Shown here: piece after piece, positions 1-8,788 of the stretch
How positions within the stretch are numbered: the first letter of the stretch is position 1
How the letters are laid out: each line of letters starts with the position of its first letter
NCBI GenBank assembly: GCA_031292355.1
Contig: JARLHI010000055.1
Coordinates: forward strand, 1-64,000
Direction of reading: 5' to 3'
From: Candidatus Obscuribacterales bacterium
Lineage (GTDB): Bacteria; Cyanobacteriota; Vampirovibrionia; Obscuribacterales; Obscuribacteraceae
DNA: 64,000 nt
Notes under the pieces: model-generated
What the model was told of the DNA's origin: nothing
The model's database searches: none
Seen by the model: only the letters and a program-made list of their open reading frames with translations
Translations under genes and position numbers: made by a program

Positions 1-504
1 GATGCCGTAGCGTCAGCTGTTGAAACAGCACCCCCTATAATCAAAACACAGTCGAACTCGGTCCCAGCAGCGGACCTTGCAAGTATTTCAACGCCAACCG
101 CCAAACTGGTCGCCGACAACAGCTCGACCATCACTTCTTCGCGCATCGCTGATAGCGCTGCAATTGCAAAAGTCACTGCTGATAGCATCGGCGCAGATTC
201 AAAAACTGCGCCAACATTTACCTCGTTTGCATCAGCCCCCATAATTCAATTGGATGCCGTAGCGTCAGCTGTTGAAACAGCACCCCCTATAATCAAAACA
301 CAGTCGAACTCGGTCCCAGCAGCGGACCTTGCAAGTATTTCAACGCCAACCGCCAAACTGGTCGCCGATAACACCCCAACCATCACTTCTTCACGCATCG
401 CTGATAGCGCTGCAGTTGCAAAAGTCACTACTGATAGCATCGGCGCAGATTCAAAAACTGCGCCAACATTTACCTCGTTTGCGTCAGCCCCCACAATTCA
501 CTTT
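1..504 (+). repeat. 252-bp in-frame tandem repeat in the LysM protein gene
   Basis: The sequence starting GATGCCGTAGCGTCAGCTGT at base 1 recurs at 253, and the two 252-bp units differ at only a few positions (for example around 119-132 against 367-384). The unit is exactly 84 codons, so the frame is kept. A weak third copy follows from about 505 (SAELASLVKP against AADLASISTP). More units may lie upstream of the window. Confidence 0.95.
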
Positions 505-3105
505 GATTCCGTAGCATTAGCCTCTGACCAGTCAGCACTAGCAAATGCACGACCATATACTGGGTTATCTTCAGCAGAACTCGCAAGTCTTGTTAAACCA
601 TTAAGTACAGTCCCGACCGACTTACAGACCACTGCTCAAGCGTCTGACAAAACAGAAACAAAACAGCAACCTCAAGTAATTGCTTCCCTCGGTCCGACGG
701 AACAACAAAATTTATCTAAAGCCGCCGCAAACAGCATCGACGCATCACAGTTCAACGGAAGATACGTCGGTCCCGGAGTCATTGCTGCTACTAGTGAACA
801 ATCCTCCCAGCCCATTTCTACTGTTAGACGTCCAGGCTCCGGATTAGCACGAGAGGCTGCCAATCCTGGGACAAACGCAACTTCCGACACCGCCAACAAT
901 GGCAAGCAATTCTTCGCTCTGCCGGGTGCTAGTGGACAAAGCCAGCTCTCTGCTGCTGATAGCCAACTAAGTAAGAACATAGCCACTATGGCAAAAGATG
1001 GCTTAACCGGAAAGAATAGCGACACTCCTATCGCTGCGTTAGCAGTAGAAGGCCTCAAGCAATTGTTAGGTCGCCAAATCCAGGGCGAACAGACGGCATC
1101 TGGACTCGCTGCAGATGCTCTCAAAACAATGATCGCAAGGCAGCTCGGCACCGAAACGAGCGTAGAGGCTCAGACGAACAGAGCCGCTATTAATGCCATC
1201 GAATACAAAATCACGACGACCAATCAAATCTCAGTAGGCACGAGCCAGATAGTCTCAAATGGGAGCTTAGTTGATAGTCGCCTCAATGACTCCAAACCGA
1301 TTTCAACGCAAGACCTAATTTCCATTCGTTCGACCAGTCTCACAGCCATCTCTGAAACAAAACACACGGGCAACGCAGCTCAAATTGGGACAAGATTAGG
1401 CACCACCAGTGATGCGCAGATAGCGCAATCTATAAACGTTATTGTGGGCATTGGAACGGGAGCAACAAGCAGCTCTGATGGCAAAATTGTTTCAATTGAC
1501 GGCAAGCCTAATCTCATAGACTCACGTCTCACAGGAATATCAATTCCACTACCTGCCGAAATCACAGATACAAAGAAGACCGGCGAAACAACTCTGGTAA
1601 TTACTGGCAAAGATGTTAAATCGACCGATTTAATCGAACCAGTCGGAACGAAAAAAGGTGAAGCTGTAAAAATCGGTGATCTCATTGCAGGCGAACCGGT
1701 GATCAAGATTACAACAGCCAAGACTGGTGATAAAAAAGATCCTGCAGAAGAAGACGAAGAAACCATAAAAAATTCTGGCACCATTATTGGTGCAGGCGGA
1801 TTTGGCGGAGGCGCCGCAGGCCCAACTAACGACCCGAATTCTCAAACGACGCAATCTACTGTGACGGGCACAGCAGTGGATCCAGATCAGAAAATGCCCC
1901 TACCAGATCTGGAAATAGTAGATGGAAGTATACTGCCAACAGGTCAAAAGAATACCGATGATGACGGCACCGCCAACGCTTATGTTGTTGCATCGTCGCG
2001 TGTTGAAACCGAAAATAACATCGACACTGATAAACCGCACACACATATAGACGAAATCATCAGTGTGAGCAATACCGCCGACACTAACACTCCGACTAAC
2101 ATCAGCGAACTGTCAGAGGTTGACCGTCTCTTCGGCAAGACAAAAAATCAATTAAGCGACGAAGATGCCGCATGGCAAGCTGGCAAACGACAGGCTGAGC
2201 TATTATCAATTGAACACAGGCGTGTTTACAAAATCAAACGAGGCGATTCCTTAGCTGACATCGCCAGACGAGAACTGGGTGATGTTGTCTATGTACAACT
2301 TCTAGTTGAAATCAACATTGACACCCTAACATTCGACCGATACGGCCAAATTATTCTCACGCCTGGACGTGAAATATACTTGCCCAGTCGTGCCGATATG
2401 ATGCGATTTCTTGCTTATCAGGAGCAAGAGAATAAGATGTTGCTGGCGTTTGTTGATGGAAAAGATATCGATACAAACCAGCAGGTTATTTACGCTTGCC
2501 GTCTTGGAGATACGCTAGTAACCGTAGCGAAACGTCACCCTGCAATTAGAGATGCACGTCTATGGAAACTCGTCGCTGAACTCAATAATTTGAGCACCAA
2601 GAAAGACAAAAATGGAGCGCCCGTAGCCAGGTTGCAGCGCGGTCAGCACTTGCTCTTACCCACAGCTGAACAAAAGAGCGATTACTTACATGAGCTTGCT
2701 TTTGGCACCAAATCAAGAGATCTCTCCAGCGATTTCGTACACCACATCACCAATGATAAAGTCCAAGAACCAAAAGCGAAATCAACGCTGGGCGACAAAG
2801 CAATTACGGCTGAGCCTGATACATCTTTTAAGAGTCGACTTGTCTCTCAATCGGATCTGGGCGACACAGGCGATAGCCTTGTACTGCGCCTTGAATTACT
2901 GGTCGATGGAAAGTTTGTGCCAGTCGTGGAATACGCAATTGGTTTTGGTTCAGCAACTCTTTGTGTGCACACAAAAAATGGCGATAGCAAAGTAACAAAC
3001 ATAGACCTTCCCAATCGCAGCGCTCGCGAACTGGCCGAAAGCGATCTAGCGGCCAATACAAATCTATATTGCCAAAATTTCGAAAATAACGTCTTGCCGC
3101 TTTAA
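1..3105 (+). CDS. Large repeat-containing LysM protein (5' end outside window)
   Basis: The reading frame is open from base 1 and its start lies upstream of the window; a TTG at 250 is in frame but sits inside a repeat and is not a credible start. The visible part (about 1034 codons) starts with two near-identical 84-residue repeats plus a diverged third, then a long Ser/Thr/Ala-rich stretch, a Gly-rich segment (about 1780-1830), and two LysM-like modules near 2220-2390 (RGDSLADIARRELGD) and 2490-2670 (LGDTLVTVAKRHP, ending LLLP). LysM modules bind peptidoglycan-type glycans, so a cell-wall-associated or secreted role is inferred. The last 140 residues look like a compact domain I do not recognise. 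It converges with the next gene, 3 bases away. Confidence 0.85.
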   Translation, partial: DAVASAVETAPPIIKTQSNSVPAADLASISTPTAKLVADNSSTITSSRIADSAAIAKVTADSIGADSKTAPTFTSFASAPIIQLDAVASAVETAPPIIKTQSNSVPAADLASISTPTAKLVADNTPTITSSRIADSAAVAKVTTDSIGADSKTAPTFTSFASAPTIHFDSVALASDQSALANARPYTGLSSAELASLVKPLSTVPTDLQTTAQASDKTETKQQPQVIASLGPTEQQNLSKAAANSIDASQFNGRYVGPGVIAATSEQSSQPISTVRRPGSGLAREAANPGTNATSDTANNGKQFFALPGASGQSQLSAADSQLSKNIATMAKDGLTGKNSDTPIAALAVEGLKQLLGRQIQGEQTASGLAADALKTMIARQLGTETSVEAQTNRAAINAIEYKITTTNQISVGTSQIVSNGSLVDSRLNDSKPISTQDLISIRSTSLTAISETKHTGNAAQIGTRLGTTSDAQIAQSINVIVGIGTGATSSSDGKIVSIDGKPNLIDSRLTGISIPLPAEITDTKKTGETTLVITGKDVKSTDLIEPVGTKKGEAVKIGDLIAGEPVIKITTAKTGDKKDPAEEDEETIKNSGTIIGAGGFGGGAAGPTNDPNSQTTQSTVTGTAVDPDQKMPLPDLEIVDGSILPTGQKNTDDDGTANAYVVASSRVETENNIDTDKPHTHIDEIISVSNTADTNTPTNISELSEVDRLFGKTKNQLSDEDAAWQAGKRQAELLSIEHRRVYKIKRGDSLADIARRELGDVVYVQLLVEINIDTLTFDRYGQIILTPGREIYLPSRADMMRFLAYQEQENKMLLAFVDGKDIDTNQQVIYACRLGDTLVTVAKRHPAIRDARLWKLVAELNNLSTKKDKNGAPVARLQRGQHLLLPTAEQKSDYLHELAFGTKSRDLSSDFVHHITNDKVQEPKAKSTLGDKAITAEPDTSFKSRLVSQSDLGDTGDSLVLRLELLVDGKFVPVVEYAIGFGSATLCVHTKNGDSKVTNIDLPNRSARELAESDLAANTNLYCQNFENNVLPL

Positions 3106-3108
3106 AGC

Positions 3109-3672
3109 TCAGCCTGATGCAGACTCTATCCGCCTTAAGCGCTCTTCGAATTCGACTGCATCTTCTTCGCGGTGCATACGACGCAAAAGCAAAACATAAT
3201 TCTGTAAAACTGGTACTAAATCGGCGTGCATTTCGCCAAGCAATTCTTCGCGAATAGAGATGGATTCTTTGTAGAGTGGCTCAGCCTGATCGAATCTACG
3301 TCTTGCACTGTGCAATGCGGCAAGGTTATGCAAATTGATTGCTACTTCCATATGCCTGTCACCATGCAGCTCACGCTTCAATTCCAGACATCGCTGCAGT
3401 AAATCCTCAGCCATGCTGTACTTACCTTGAGTATGATAAAGCGCGGCCATGTTGTTGAGACTCTTAGCCAGGCAAACCTTCAGTTCATGCTGCTTTTCGT
3501 CAGTCTCGCCAGCCAATGCTTCAGCGCTAGAAAATTTTTCGGCCACTCTGAGCGCGGCTACGTATTGCATCTCAGCTTGGGCAGAGCGATTCTCCGCATA
3601 AAAGGCGTTAGCAGCCTTCATCAACTCTCTCCATTCGCTAACCGATTTATCCGAGTCGAGTTGCATGCTCAT
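3109..3672 (-). CDS. TPR (kinesin-light-chain-like) repeat protein
   Basis: A 187-residue soluble protein of tandem TPR units of the kinesin light chain type: repeated NMAALYHTQGKYSMAEDLL, NLHNLAALHSARRRFDQAEPLYKES and LRRMHREEDA patterns spaced about 42 residues apart. Such repeats form protein-protein scaffolds; no enzymatic domain is present. The start ATG at 3672 has a GAGAGG ribosome site 4 bases upstream, and the second ATG two codons later is an alternative. No signal peptide, so probably cytoplasmic. It converges with the LysM gene. The partner is unknown. Confidence 0.85.
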   Translation of the reverse strand: MSMQLDSDKSVSEWRELMKAANAFYAENRSAQAEMQYVAALRVAEKFSSAEALAGETDEKQHELKVCLAKSLNNMAALYHTQGKYSMAEDLLQRCLELKRELHGDRHMEVAINLHNLAALHSARRRFDQAEPLYKESISIREELLGEMHADLVPVLQNYVLLLRRMHREEDAVEFEERLRRIESASG

Positions 3673-3722
3673 CGCCTCTCAGCACCTGCTGTAACTGTGT
3701 CTAAGCCTAAAGAATAGCAGAG

Positions 3723-4658
3723 GTGAGTGTCACAACGGTCAAGCGATGCCGGTATATACAAAACGATAATTATCGATTACCATATTTACGTATGGCTTCA
3801 TGCAATCGAAACATGGTCAGTTTAAGAGAAACATTTGCGACCTCAATCCTCACTCCTCAAAACTTCGGAGCACTTTCTGCCTCCTACGATTTCACCATCA
3901 ATCCTTACGCCGGCTGCGCTTTTGGCTGCTCTTACTGCTATGTGCCAAAATTTCCGAACGCTAGACATCTACCAAGCGAATGGGGAAAATGGGTGGAGGT
4001 CAAGGTCAATGCTCCTGAATTACTGCATCGCGACCGCCAAAAAGCTTTTGGTAGTCGCATCTTTTTTAGCTCGGCAACAGACCCCTATCAGTATCTAGAA
4101 CTGAAATATCGTTTGAGCCGTCGATGCTTGCAGCAATTGATCGAATATCCGCCAGCGAAATTGACGATGCATACGAGATCGCACCTAATGTTGCAAGATA
4201 TCGATTTACTCAAAGCCTTTGGCAACAAACTGAGTGTGGGAGTAAGTTTTACGACTGACGATGAAAGCGTCAGAAAAGAATTCGAACCAGACGCCCCCAG
4301 TTTGAAAAGACGACTGGAGTTGATTCGCAAATTACGCGAACATAATATCGCAGTCTATGCCTCAATCGCGCCGCTGCTTCCTTGCGATCCAGAACGGCTC
4401 TATCGCTTACTTTCGCCATTCATTGACAAGGCTTGGGTTGATACGATGCACTGGACTGAGGCAAACACCAACCCCTGGTTGTTGAAAAAGTATGAGCAAT
4501 TTTTTGCTCCTAGCCAATACCAGCAAATCACCAAAGACTTGAGGAGCAAATTTTCACTGGATGCCAAACGGCAAGCGAGCGAAGCCACGTTCGCCAACAA
4601 AAAGCAAAGTGCCGATGTCACTGATATTCAGCTTTGTAGACAGCTCAAAATACTGTAA
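3723..4658 (+). CDS. SPL-family radical SAM protein
   Basis: Radical SAM protein of the spore photoproduct lyase-like family (COG1533). The motif NPYAGCAFGCSYCYVPKF carries the CX3CX2C cluster-binding triad of this family, followed by SSATDPYQYLE and a TIM-barrel-like body (SVGVSFTTDD, VYASIAPLLP). In this family the cysteines bind a 4Fe-4S cluster that cleaves S-adenosylmethionine; the substrate of this branch is unknown and DNA repair is only one possibility. The start is uncertain: GTG at 3723, ATG at 3792 or ATG at 3813. The last places the protein directly before the conserved region. No operon partner is visible. Confidence 0.85.
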   Translation: MSVTTVKRCRYIQNDNYRLPYLRMASCNRNMVSLRETFATSILTPQNFGALSASYDFTINPYAGCAFGCSYCYVPKFPNARHLPSEWGKWVEVKVNAPELLHRDRQKAFGSRIFFSSATDPYQYLELKYRLSRRCLQQLIEYPPAKLTMHTRSHLMLQDIDLLKAFGNKLSVGVSFTTDDESVRKEFEPDAPSLKRRLELIRKLREHNIAVYASIAPLLPCDPERLYRLLSPFIDKAWVDTMHWTEANTNPWLLKKYEQFFAPSQYQQITKDLRSKFSLDAKRQASEATFANKKQSADVTDIQLCRQLKIL

Positions 4659-4697
4659 GAATTTGCCAAAATTCGCGATTAAATGCGGAATGGCAAG

Positions 4698-4769
4698 GGT
4701 ATAGGTTATATACCGAGCAAAAACCCACTATAGTAACTATATAAAGCGAAAACGTCACCGTTGGTGACG
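4698..4769 (+). promoter_or_regulatory. Three consecutive dyads upstream of the pilin-like gene
   Basis: Three inverted repeats lie within 72 bases: GGTATA/TATACC (4698-4703 and 4709-4714), TATAGT/ACTATA (4729-4734 and 4736-4741) and CGTCACC/GGTGACG (4753-4759 and 4763-4769). The last ends just before the ribosome site AGGGGGG (4774-4780). The first two look like operator half-sites around an AT-rich promoter, and the third could form an RNA hairpin next to the ribosome site. Regulation of the downstream gene is inferred. Confidence 0.45.
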
Positions 4770-4785
4770 CAGTAGGGGGGTGGAT

Positions 4786-5016
4786 ATGCACTTAGTAAGG
4801 TCACTTCGCGCGAAATTGCGCAAGAAAAACAGAAAGCGAAGTAAACGTGGTCAAGGGATCACCGAATATGGAGCCATGCTCGCGTTCGTAGCCATTATTG
4901 TCGCATGCGTTTTTGGGCTTACCCAAAGCTCATTAAAAAAAGGCGTCAGCGGCGCTTATTCCTCTATGGCTACTCAGTTGAACAATCTGTCGTCTGCTTC
5001 AGGCGCTTCTTCCTAA
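4786..5016 (+). CDS. Flp-type pilin-like small protein
   Basis: A 76-residue protein with a basic N-terminus (KLRKKNRKRSKRG), the class III prepilin motif RGQGITEYG and one hydrophobic helix (AMLAFVAIIVACVFGL). The Gly/Gln site with Glu at +5 matches processing by a TadV/FppA-type prepilin peptidase, and the size fits Flp/Fap pilins. ATG 4786 is preferred over GTG 4780 because AGGGGGG sits 5 bases upstream of it. No tad/cpa secretion genes are in the window, so it is an orphan pilin or minor pilin here. The leader carries three dyads. Confidence 0.8.
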   Translation: MHLVRSLRAKLRKKNRKRSKRGQGITEYGAMLAFVAIIVACVFGLTQSSLKKGVSGAYSSMATQLNNLSSASGASS

Positions 5017-5033
5017 GATTTTTGTCGTCTGAG

Positions 5034-5711
5034 TTAAACGCAAAACACTCTATCTCCACCACGACTGCTAGCGTGCTCCAGAGCTTCTATGGAGCGCGCT
5101 ATTAATTCGTCATGGGTGCTTGCATGAGCGGGCAAAGATGCAACACCAACACTGGCTGTGACTGAAAAATTTTGACCGTTATGCGTTATGAACTGATTGC
5201 CGATTCGTTGTCGAATACGCTCCGAAACCATGGCTGCTGAAGCTGCATGAGCACTTGGCAAAACAACACAGAAAGTTTCTTCACTATATTTTGCGGCCGA
5301 ATCTTCTTCGCGCACCGCCCCACGCAAAACGTTTCCAACCACACGCAAAACAGACTCAGCGGTCAGTTGTCCGAATTTGTCTTTGATCGATTCGTAGTTA
5401 TCGATAGTAAACATGCACAGTGAAACGGAGTGTTTATAGCGTCTGGCACGATTGACCTCCAACTTCAATTCTTTGAGAAAAGTTTTGTAGTTATATAGTT
5501 CTGTCAAATGATCGAGCAAAGCAAGACGCTCGATATCCTCAGAACGGGCGGCGGCAATTGCTGCACGGACAGGCACAGCGGTACTGGCGGATTCCAGATC
5601 GCGCACAGCCTGAAGTATTTCGGCGTCGCCAGTGAAATCACGCCCACCTGTTTGACGTCTTTTTAAGTCGTCAAAAACCTGTTGCACAAATTCAGTATGC
5701 TGACCGCTCAT
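5034..5711 (-). CDS. Degenerate GGDEF-domain protein
   Basis: About 225 residues: an N-terminal region of roughly 80 residues, then a GGDEF-fold domain (DHLTELYNYKTFLKELKLEV, VSLCMFTIDNYESIKDKFGQ, ASVGVASLP). At the signature loop it has YSEETF where active enzymes have GGDEF, so diguanylate cyclase activity is unlikely and a binding or structural role is inferred. ATG 5711 is chosen over GTG 5744 because GGGAG lies 6 bases before it. It has no membrane segment. The neighbouring pilin-like gene is convergent, 17 bases away. Confidence 0.8.
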   Translation of the reverse strand: MSGQHTEFVQQVFDDLKRRQTGGRDFTGDAEILQAVRDLESASTAVPVRAAIAAARSEDIERLALLDHLTELYNYKTFLKELKLEVNRARRYKHSVSLCMFTIDNYESIKDKFGQLTAESVLRVVGNVLRGAVREEDSAAKYSEETFCVVLPSAHAASAAMVSERIRQRIGNQFITHNGQNFSVTASVGVASLPAHASTHDELIARSIEALEHASSRGGDRVFCV

Positions 5712-5785
5712 AATCTCTCCCGGAAGCCAAATCAATTGTTCCACACTGAAGACTTTTGAGCTATTCGCAAGTCAAGAGACAGCAA

Positions 5786-6088
5786 TCATTTTTTCTTAGA
5801 ACGATTAATAACAATCTCACCGATTGGCTCAGAAGAAACCATGTGCCTGCTCAAAATCTCTTGAATATGTTCAATGCCTACACGACCGTAAGCGACTTTC
5901 TCTGGCTTTATGACAACTGCCGGGCACTGCTCACAAAGGCCCAGACAATCAGCCTCTTTCACCTTAAAATAATCCTTTAAATCATACCTTTTAACTGACT
6001 TCTTAAAAGCCGCGTAAAGCTCCTCCCCGCCGTTTCGACGACAAGACTTACCTTCAGTGCAAACTAGTAATCTCTTTCTGCTATCCAT
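5786..6088 (-). CDS. Thioredoxin-like 2Fe-2S ferredoxin domain protein
   Basis: A 100-residue protein of the (2Fe-2S) ferredoxin family with a thioredoxin-like fold. The four cysteine ligands fit the pattern VCTEGKSC and ADCLGLCEQCP (five cysteines are visible, so one is extra or an alternative). The family includes stand-alone electron carriers and the NuoE-like fold. ATG 6088 is preferred: the longer frame begins at a TTG (6145) and would add 19 residues before the conserved RLLVC strand. The gene diverges from the def/Moco operon, but a functional link to molybdoenzymes is only speculative. Confidence 0.8.
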   Translation of the reverse strand: MDSRKRLLVCTEGKSCRRNGGEELYAAFKKSVKRYDLKDYFKVKEADCLGLCEQCPAVVIKPEKVAYGRVGIEHIQEILSRHMVSSEPIGEIVINRSKKK

Positions 6089-6163
6089 CTGCTCTAATAG
6101 CTGTACACAAAACAATTTTAAGTATGCCAAGAAAAGACGAGACAAACGGGCAAATCGGCAAAA

Positions 6164-6175
6164 TTTATCGATAAA
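6164..6175. promoter_or_regulatory. 12-bp perfect palindrome between divergent genes
   Basis: TTTATCGATAAA lies in the 190-bp region between the ferredoxin gene (minus) and def (plus). The placement fits an operator for either direction, but no matching regulator is identifiable. I saw no Moco-riboswitch-like fold in this leader by eye. Confidence 0.3.
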
Positions 6176-6280
6176 CTCAACAGTCCAACGTCAACGAGCA
6201 TGCGCCAATCCGTCGAGCACCGCATTCAGTACCAAATACGCAGCTCCCACACCAAAACAAGCACGCTAAAAGGAGTTTTC

Positions 6281-6820
6281 ATGCCAGTTCCAATCGTCTA
6301 TATCGGCGATCCGATTCTGCGACAAAAAGCAAAACCAGTGACTGACTTCATAGCCGTACAAGAACTTGTCGATAGACTGATTGCTGATCTGCGTGAAATA
6401 AAGGGAGCAGGACTTGCGGCCAATCAGATTGGTCTCGACCTGAACATTTTTGTCGCTGAAGTGAAAAAAACAGACCTTTTCCCCGACCGGGAAGAATCGC
6501 CACTGACGATCATGCTTAACGCGGAAATAATCGGCCGTTCAGAGGAAATGGTCACATTTTGGGAGGGTTGCTTCAGCATCCCGGGCTTTTTGGGCGAAGT
6601 ACCGCGTCATCAGTGGATCGACATAAAATATCAAACGCGAGATGGCGGACACCGCCAGGAAAGAATTAGCGGTTATTTAGCACGCGTGATTCAGCACGAA
6701 ACCGACCATTTGCTAGGGAAATTCTACCTGGACCGCATGCCAGACATGAGTTCGTTTATGACGCGCGAACACTTCGTCCGCACGGTCACTGAAGCCAAGC
6801 AGTTGGAAAAGACCGAATAA
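6281..6820 (+). CDS. def: Peptide deformylase
   Basis: Removes the N-formyl group from nascent proteins in the cytoplasm. All three family motifs are present: GAGLAANQ at residues 42-49, EGCFS at 95-99 (metal ligand Cys97) and QHETDH at 138-143 (two His ligands and the catalytic Glu). The 179-residue length is typical. ATG 6281 has AAAAGGAG 5 bases upstream, which rules out the longer in-frame ATG at 6200. It is the first gene of a tight plus-strand run with the molybdenum cofactor genes (14 bases to moaD), so it is probably co-transcribed with them. Confidence 0.97.
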   Translation: MPVPIVYIGDPILRQKAKPVTDFIAVQELVDRLIADLREIKGAGLAANQIGLDLNIFVAEVKKTDLFPDREESPLTIMLNAEIIGRSEEMVTFWEGCFSIPGFLGEVPRHQWIDIKYQTRDGGHRQERISGYLARVIQHETDHLLGKFYLDRMPDMSSFMTREHFVRTVTEAKQLEKTE

Positions 6821-6833
6821 GGGTTGACGAGAT

Positions 6834-7127
6834 GTGCGAAAATACGAGCAAAAACCAATTGCAACGTATCTTATGGACGCGCCAGTTAAACAAATCCACA
6901 TTCACTACTTTGCTTTAATGCGGGAGGAACGCGGTCTTGCCAATGAGACCGTGACGACTGCCGCCAAAAATGTCGGCGAACTCTTTAGCGAATTGAATGC
7001 CAAACATCGTTTCAGTCTTCCCACAAAGCGACTGAACGTGGCTATCAATGAGGATTTTGCCGACTGGGATAGCGAACTGAAAGAACAGGATAAAGTCGTT
7101 TTCATTCCACCAGTGGCAGGTGGTTGA
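6834..7127 (+). CDS. moaD: Molybdopterin synthase sulfur-carrier subunit MoaD
   Basis: Small ubiquitin-fold protein whose C-terminal Gly-Gly is adenylated by MoeB and then carries the thiocarboxylate sulfur for molybdopterin. Seen here: IHIHYFALMREERG at the start of the beta-grasp fold, VAINEDFADWDSEL, and the ending VVFIPPVAGG. The GTG at 6834 has AAGGG 10 bases upstream; ATG 6873 would give the more usual length of about 84 residues, so the start is uncertain. Its stop overlaps the next start by one base (TGATG), implying coupled translation with the MoaE/MoeB fusion. Confidence 0.93.
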   Translation: MRKYEQKPIATYLMDAPVKQIHIHYFALMREERGLANETVTTAAKNVGELFSELNAKHRFSLPTKRLNVAINEDFADWDSELKEQDKVVFIPPVAGG

Positions 7128-8788
7128 TGTTTAAAATCAATAAAACAAAAATCAATCCGCAAACTCTCGAAGAACAGCTGACAAACGGAGCGGCAGGCGC
7201 TCTTGCCACGTTCAGTGGATGGGTTCGCAATCACAACGAAGGCCAGTCCGTTCTTAGTTTAGAGTACGAAGCCTACGAAGCACTGGCAGAAAAAGAAGCT
7301 GCCAAAATCATTGCCGAAGCAAAAGCGCAATTCGCCATTATCGAGGCGGTTTGCGAACACCGCGTGGGCGTGCTTACCATAGGCGACATGGCCGTGTTTG
7401 TAGGAGTAACTGCAGCCCATCGAGGAGCAGCCTTTGACGCATGTCGCTTCATCATCGACGAAATTAAATTGAGATTACCGATCTGGAAGAAAGAAACCTA
7501 CCAAACAGGCGAATCCGGCTGGGTGAATTGTGGGGCGCACGAGGCACATCGGCATACTACACCTGCCATCAGCGAACGCGAATTTTATGCAAAACAGAGT
7601 CAGTTACCTGAATTCAGCGGTGGTCGTCAAAAATTGCTGACCCAGGCACGTGTTCTGGTCGTTGGCGCAGGTGGTTTGGGTTGTCCTGTCCTTCAGCATT
7701 TGGCTGGGGCTGGCGTCGGACATATAACTGTTTGCGACGATGACCTGATTTCAATCGACAATTTACACCGCCAAAATTTGTTCAACATCAAAGACATCGG
7801 TCATAACAAAGCGAAAACCGCATGCGATAAGCTCTCACTCATCAACCCATTCGTTAAAGTAAAGCAGCTTGTCGAACGTCTCACAGCAAGCAATGCGATT
7901 GAAATTTTGGAAAACCACGATGTCGTTCTAGATTGCACCGACAATTTAAAAACCAAATTCATTCTGGCTGACGCCTGCCGGGCATTACCAATTGCTTTGT
8001 TACAGGCAAGTATCTATCAATACGAAGGCCAGTTACTGCTTTCGCAAAATGGCGAGTTTTCAACCGGACAATGTTTCCGCTGTCTCTGGCCAGCAACTGC
8101 AGGGCTGGAATTCGACGAGCAAGATTGCGTCCAAAACTGTGCAGAAGCTGGAATTGTGGGCGCTGTCGCCGGAATTATGGGCTCTATACAAGCATTTGAG
8201 TGCATCAAATTATTGATGGGAATGCAAAGCATTCTTCACACCCACGTTTTGCTTTTCGACCTGCTCAGCCTACAAACCACGCAACTTAAAGTGAAGCAAG
8301 ACCCTGACTGCACACTATGCTCAAACAAATCACACACGAGTGAATTTGTAAAAGCAAATCAAACGATTTCTACAAAACTCGGTCAATTGCCGCAAAACCC
8401 AGCAACTACAACCGATTTGCCGCTCGAATTAGTGACTGAAGATTTTAGCCAATTGATTCAAGCAACCAGAATCATTACTGTTGATATCCGCGAAGAAAAC
8501 GAGAAGGATGCACATTCCGAGAGACAAATTGAAGAACTGTGTGCATTGATTAAAGATAGAATTAAATTACAAAGTGGAAGCACTTTAACCAAACAGTCAA
8601 TGCCTATAAGCACTATTGACCTGGCGACGATACAACTGGATAAAACAGCGCATTATCTCCTCTTCTGTCAAAGTGGAGCGCGCAGTTTGAAAATCGTGCG
8701 GCACTTAAGACAGCAAGGTTTTGATAAGGTATCTTCGCTAAATGGTGGGTTGAACAATCTCGCAAGAAATGTCGGTCTAAAAGTATGA
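7127..8788 (+). CDS. MoaE-MoeB-rhodanese fusion (molybdopterin synthase large subunit / MoaD-activating enzyme)
   Basis: A 553-residue three-domain protein. Residues 1-150 are MoaE-like (GAAGALATFSGWVRNHNEG, HRVGVLTIGDMAVFVGV, IPIWKKE-type segment LPIWKKETY). Residues 155-400 are a ThiF/MoeB E1-like domain with the nucleotide loop GAGGLGCPVLQHLAG, the DNLHRQNLF strand, and zinc pairs CFRC and CTLC. Residues about 430-553 are a rhodanese domain with active-site Cys in FCQSGARS. One chain would thus hold the synthase subunit, the enzyme that adenylates MoaD and a sulfur donor domain. MoeB-rhodanese fusions are known (MOCS3 type); adding MoaE at the N-terminus is less common. The gene overlaps moaD by 1 base and moaA by 4. 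Confidence 0.92.
   Translation: MFKINKTKINPQTLEEQLTNGAAGALATFSGWVRNHNEGQSVLSLEYEAYEALAEKEAAKIIAEAKAQFAIIEAVCEHRVGVLTIGDMAVFVGVTAAHRGAAFDACRFIIDEIKLRLPIWKKETYQTGESGWVNCGAHEAHRHTTPAISEREFYAKQSQLPEFSGGRQKLLTQARVLVVGAGGLGCPVLQHLAGAGVGHITVCDDDLISIDNLHRQNLFNIKDIGHNKAKTACDKLSLINPFVKVKQLVERLTASNAIEILENHDVVLDCTDNLKTKFILADACRALPIALLQASIYQYEGQLLLSQNGEFSTGQCFRCLWPATAGLEFDEQDCVQNCAEAGIVGAVAGIMGSIQAFECIKLLMGMQSILHTHVLLFDLLSLQTTQLKVKQDPDCTLCSNKSHTSEFVKANQTISTKLGQLPQNPATTTDLPLELVTEDFSQLIQATRIITVDIREENEKDAHSERQIEELCALIKDRIKLQSGSTLTKQSMPISTIDLATIQLDKTAHYLLFCQSGARSLKIVRHLRQQGFDKVSSLNGGLNNLARNVGLKV

Noticed and set aside
672..1151. Minus-strand ORF of 159 codons inside the LysM protein gene
   Set aside because: It is an antisense shadow of a long low-complexity reading frame, without ribosome site or domain.
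6089..6280. Moco riboswitch before the def-moa operon
   Set aside because: The leader shows a 12-bp palindrome but no extended set of helices of the Moco RNA type by eye; a covariance search would be decisive.
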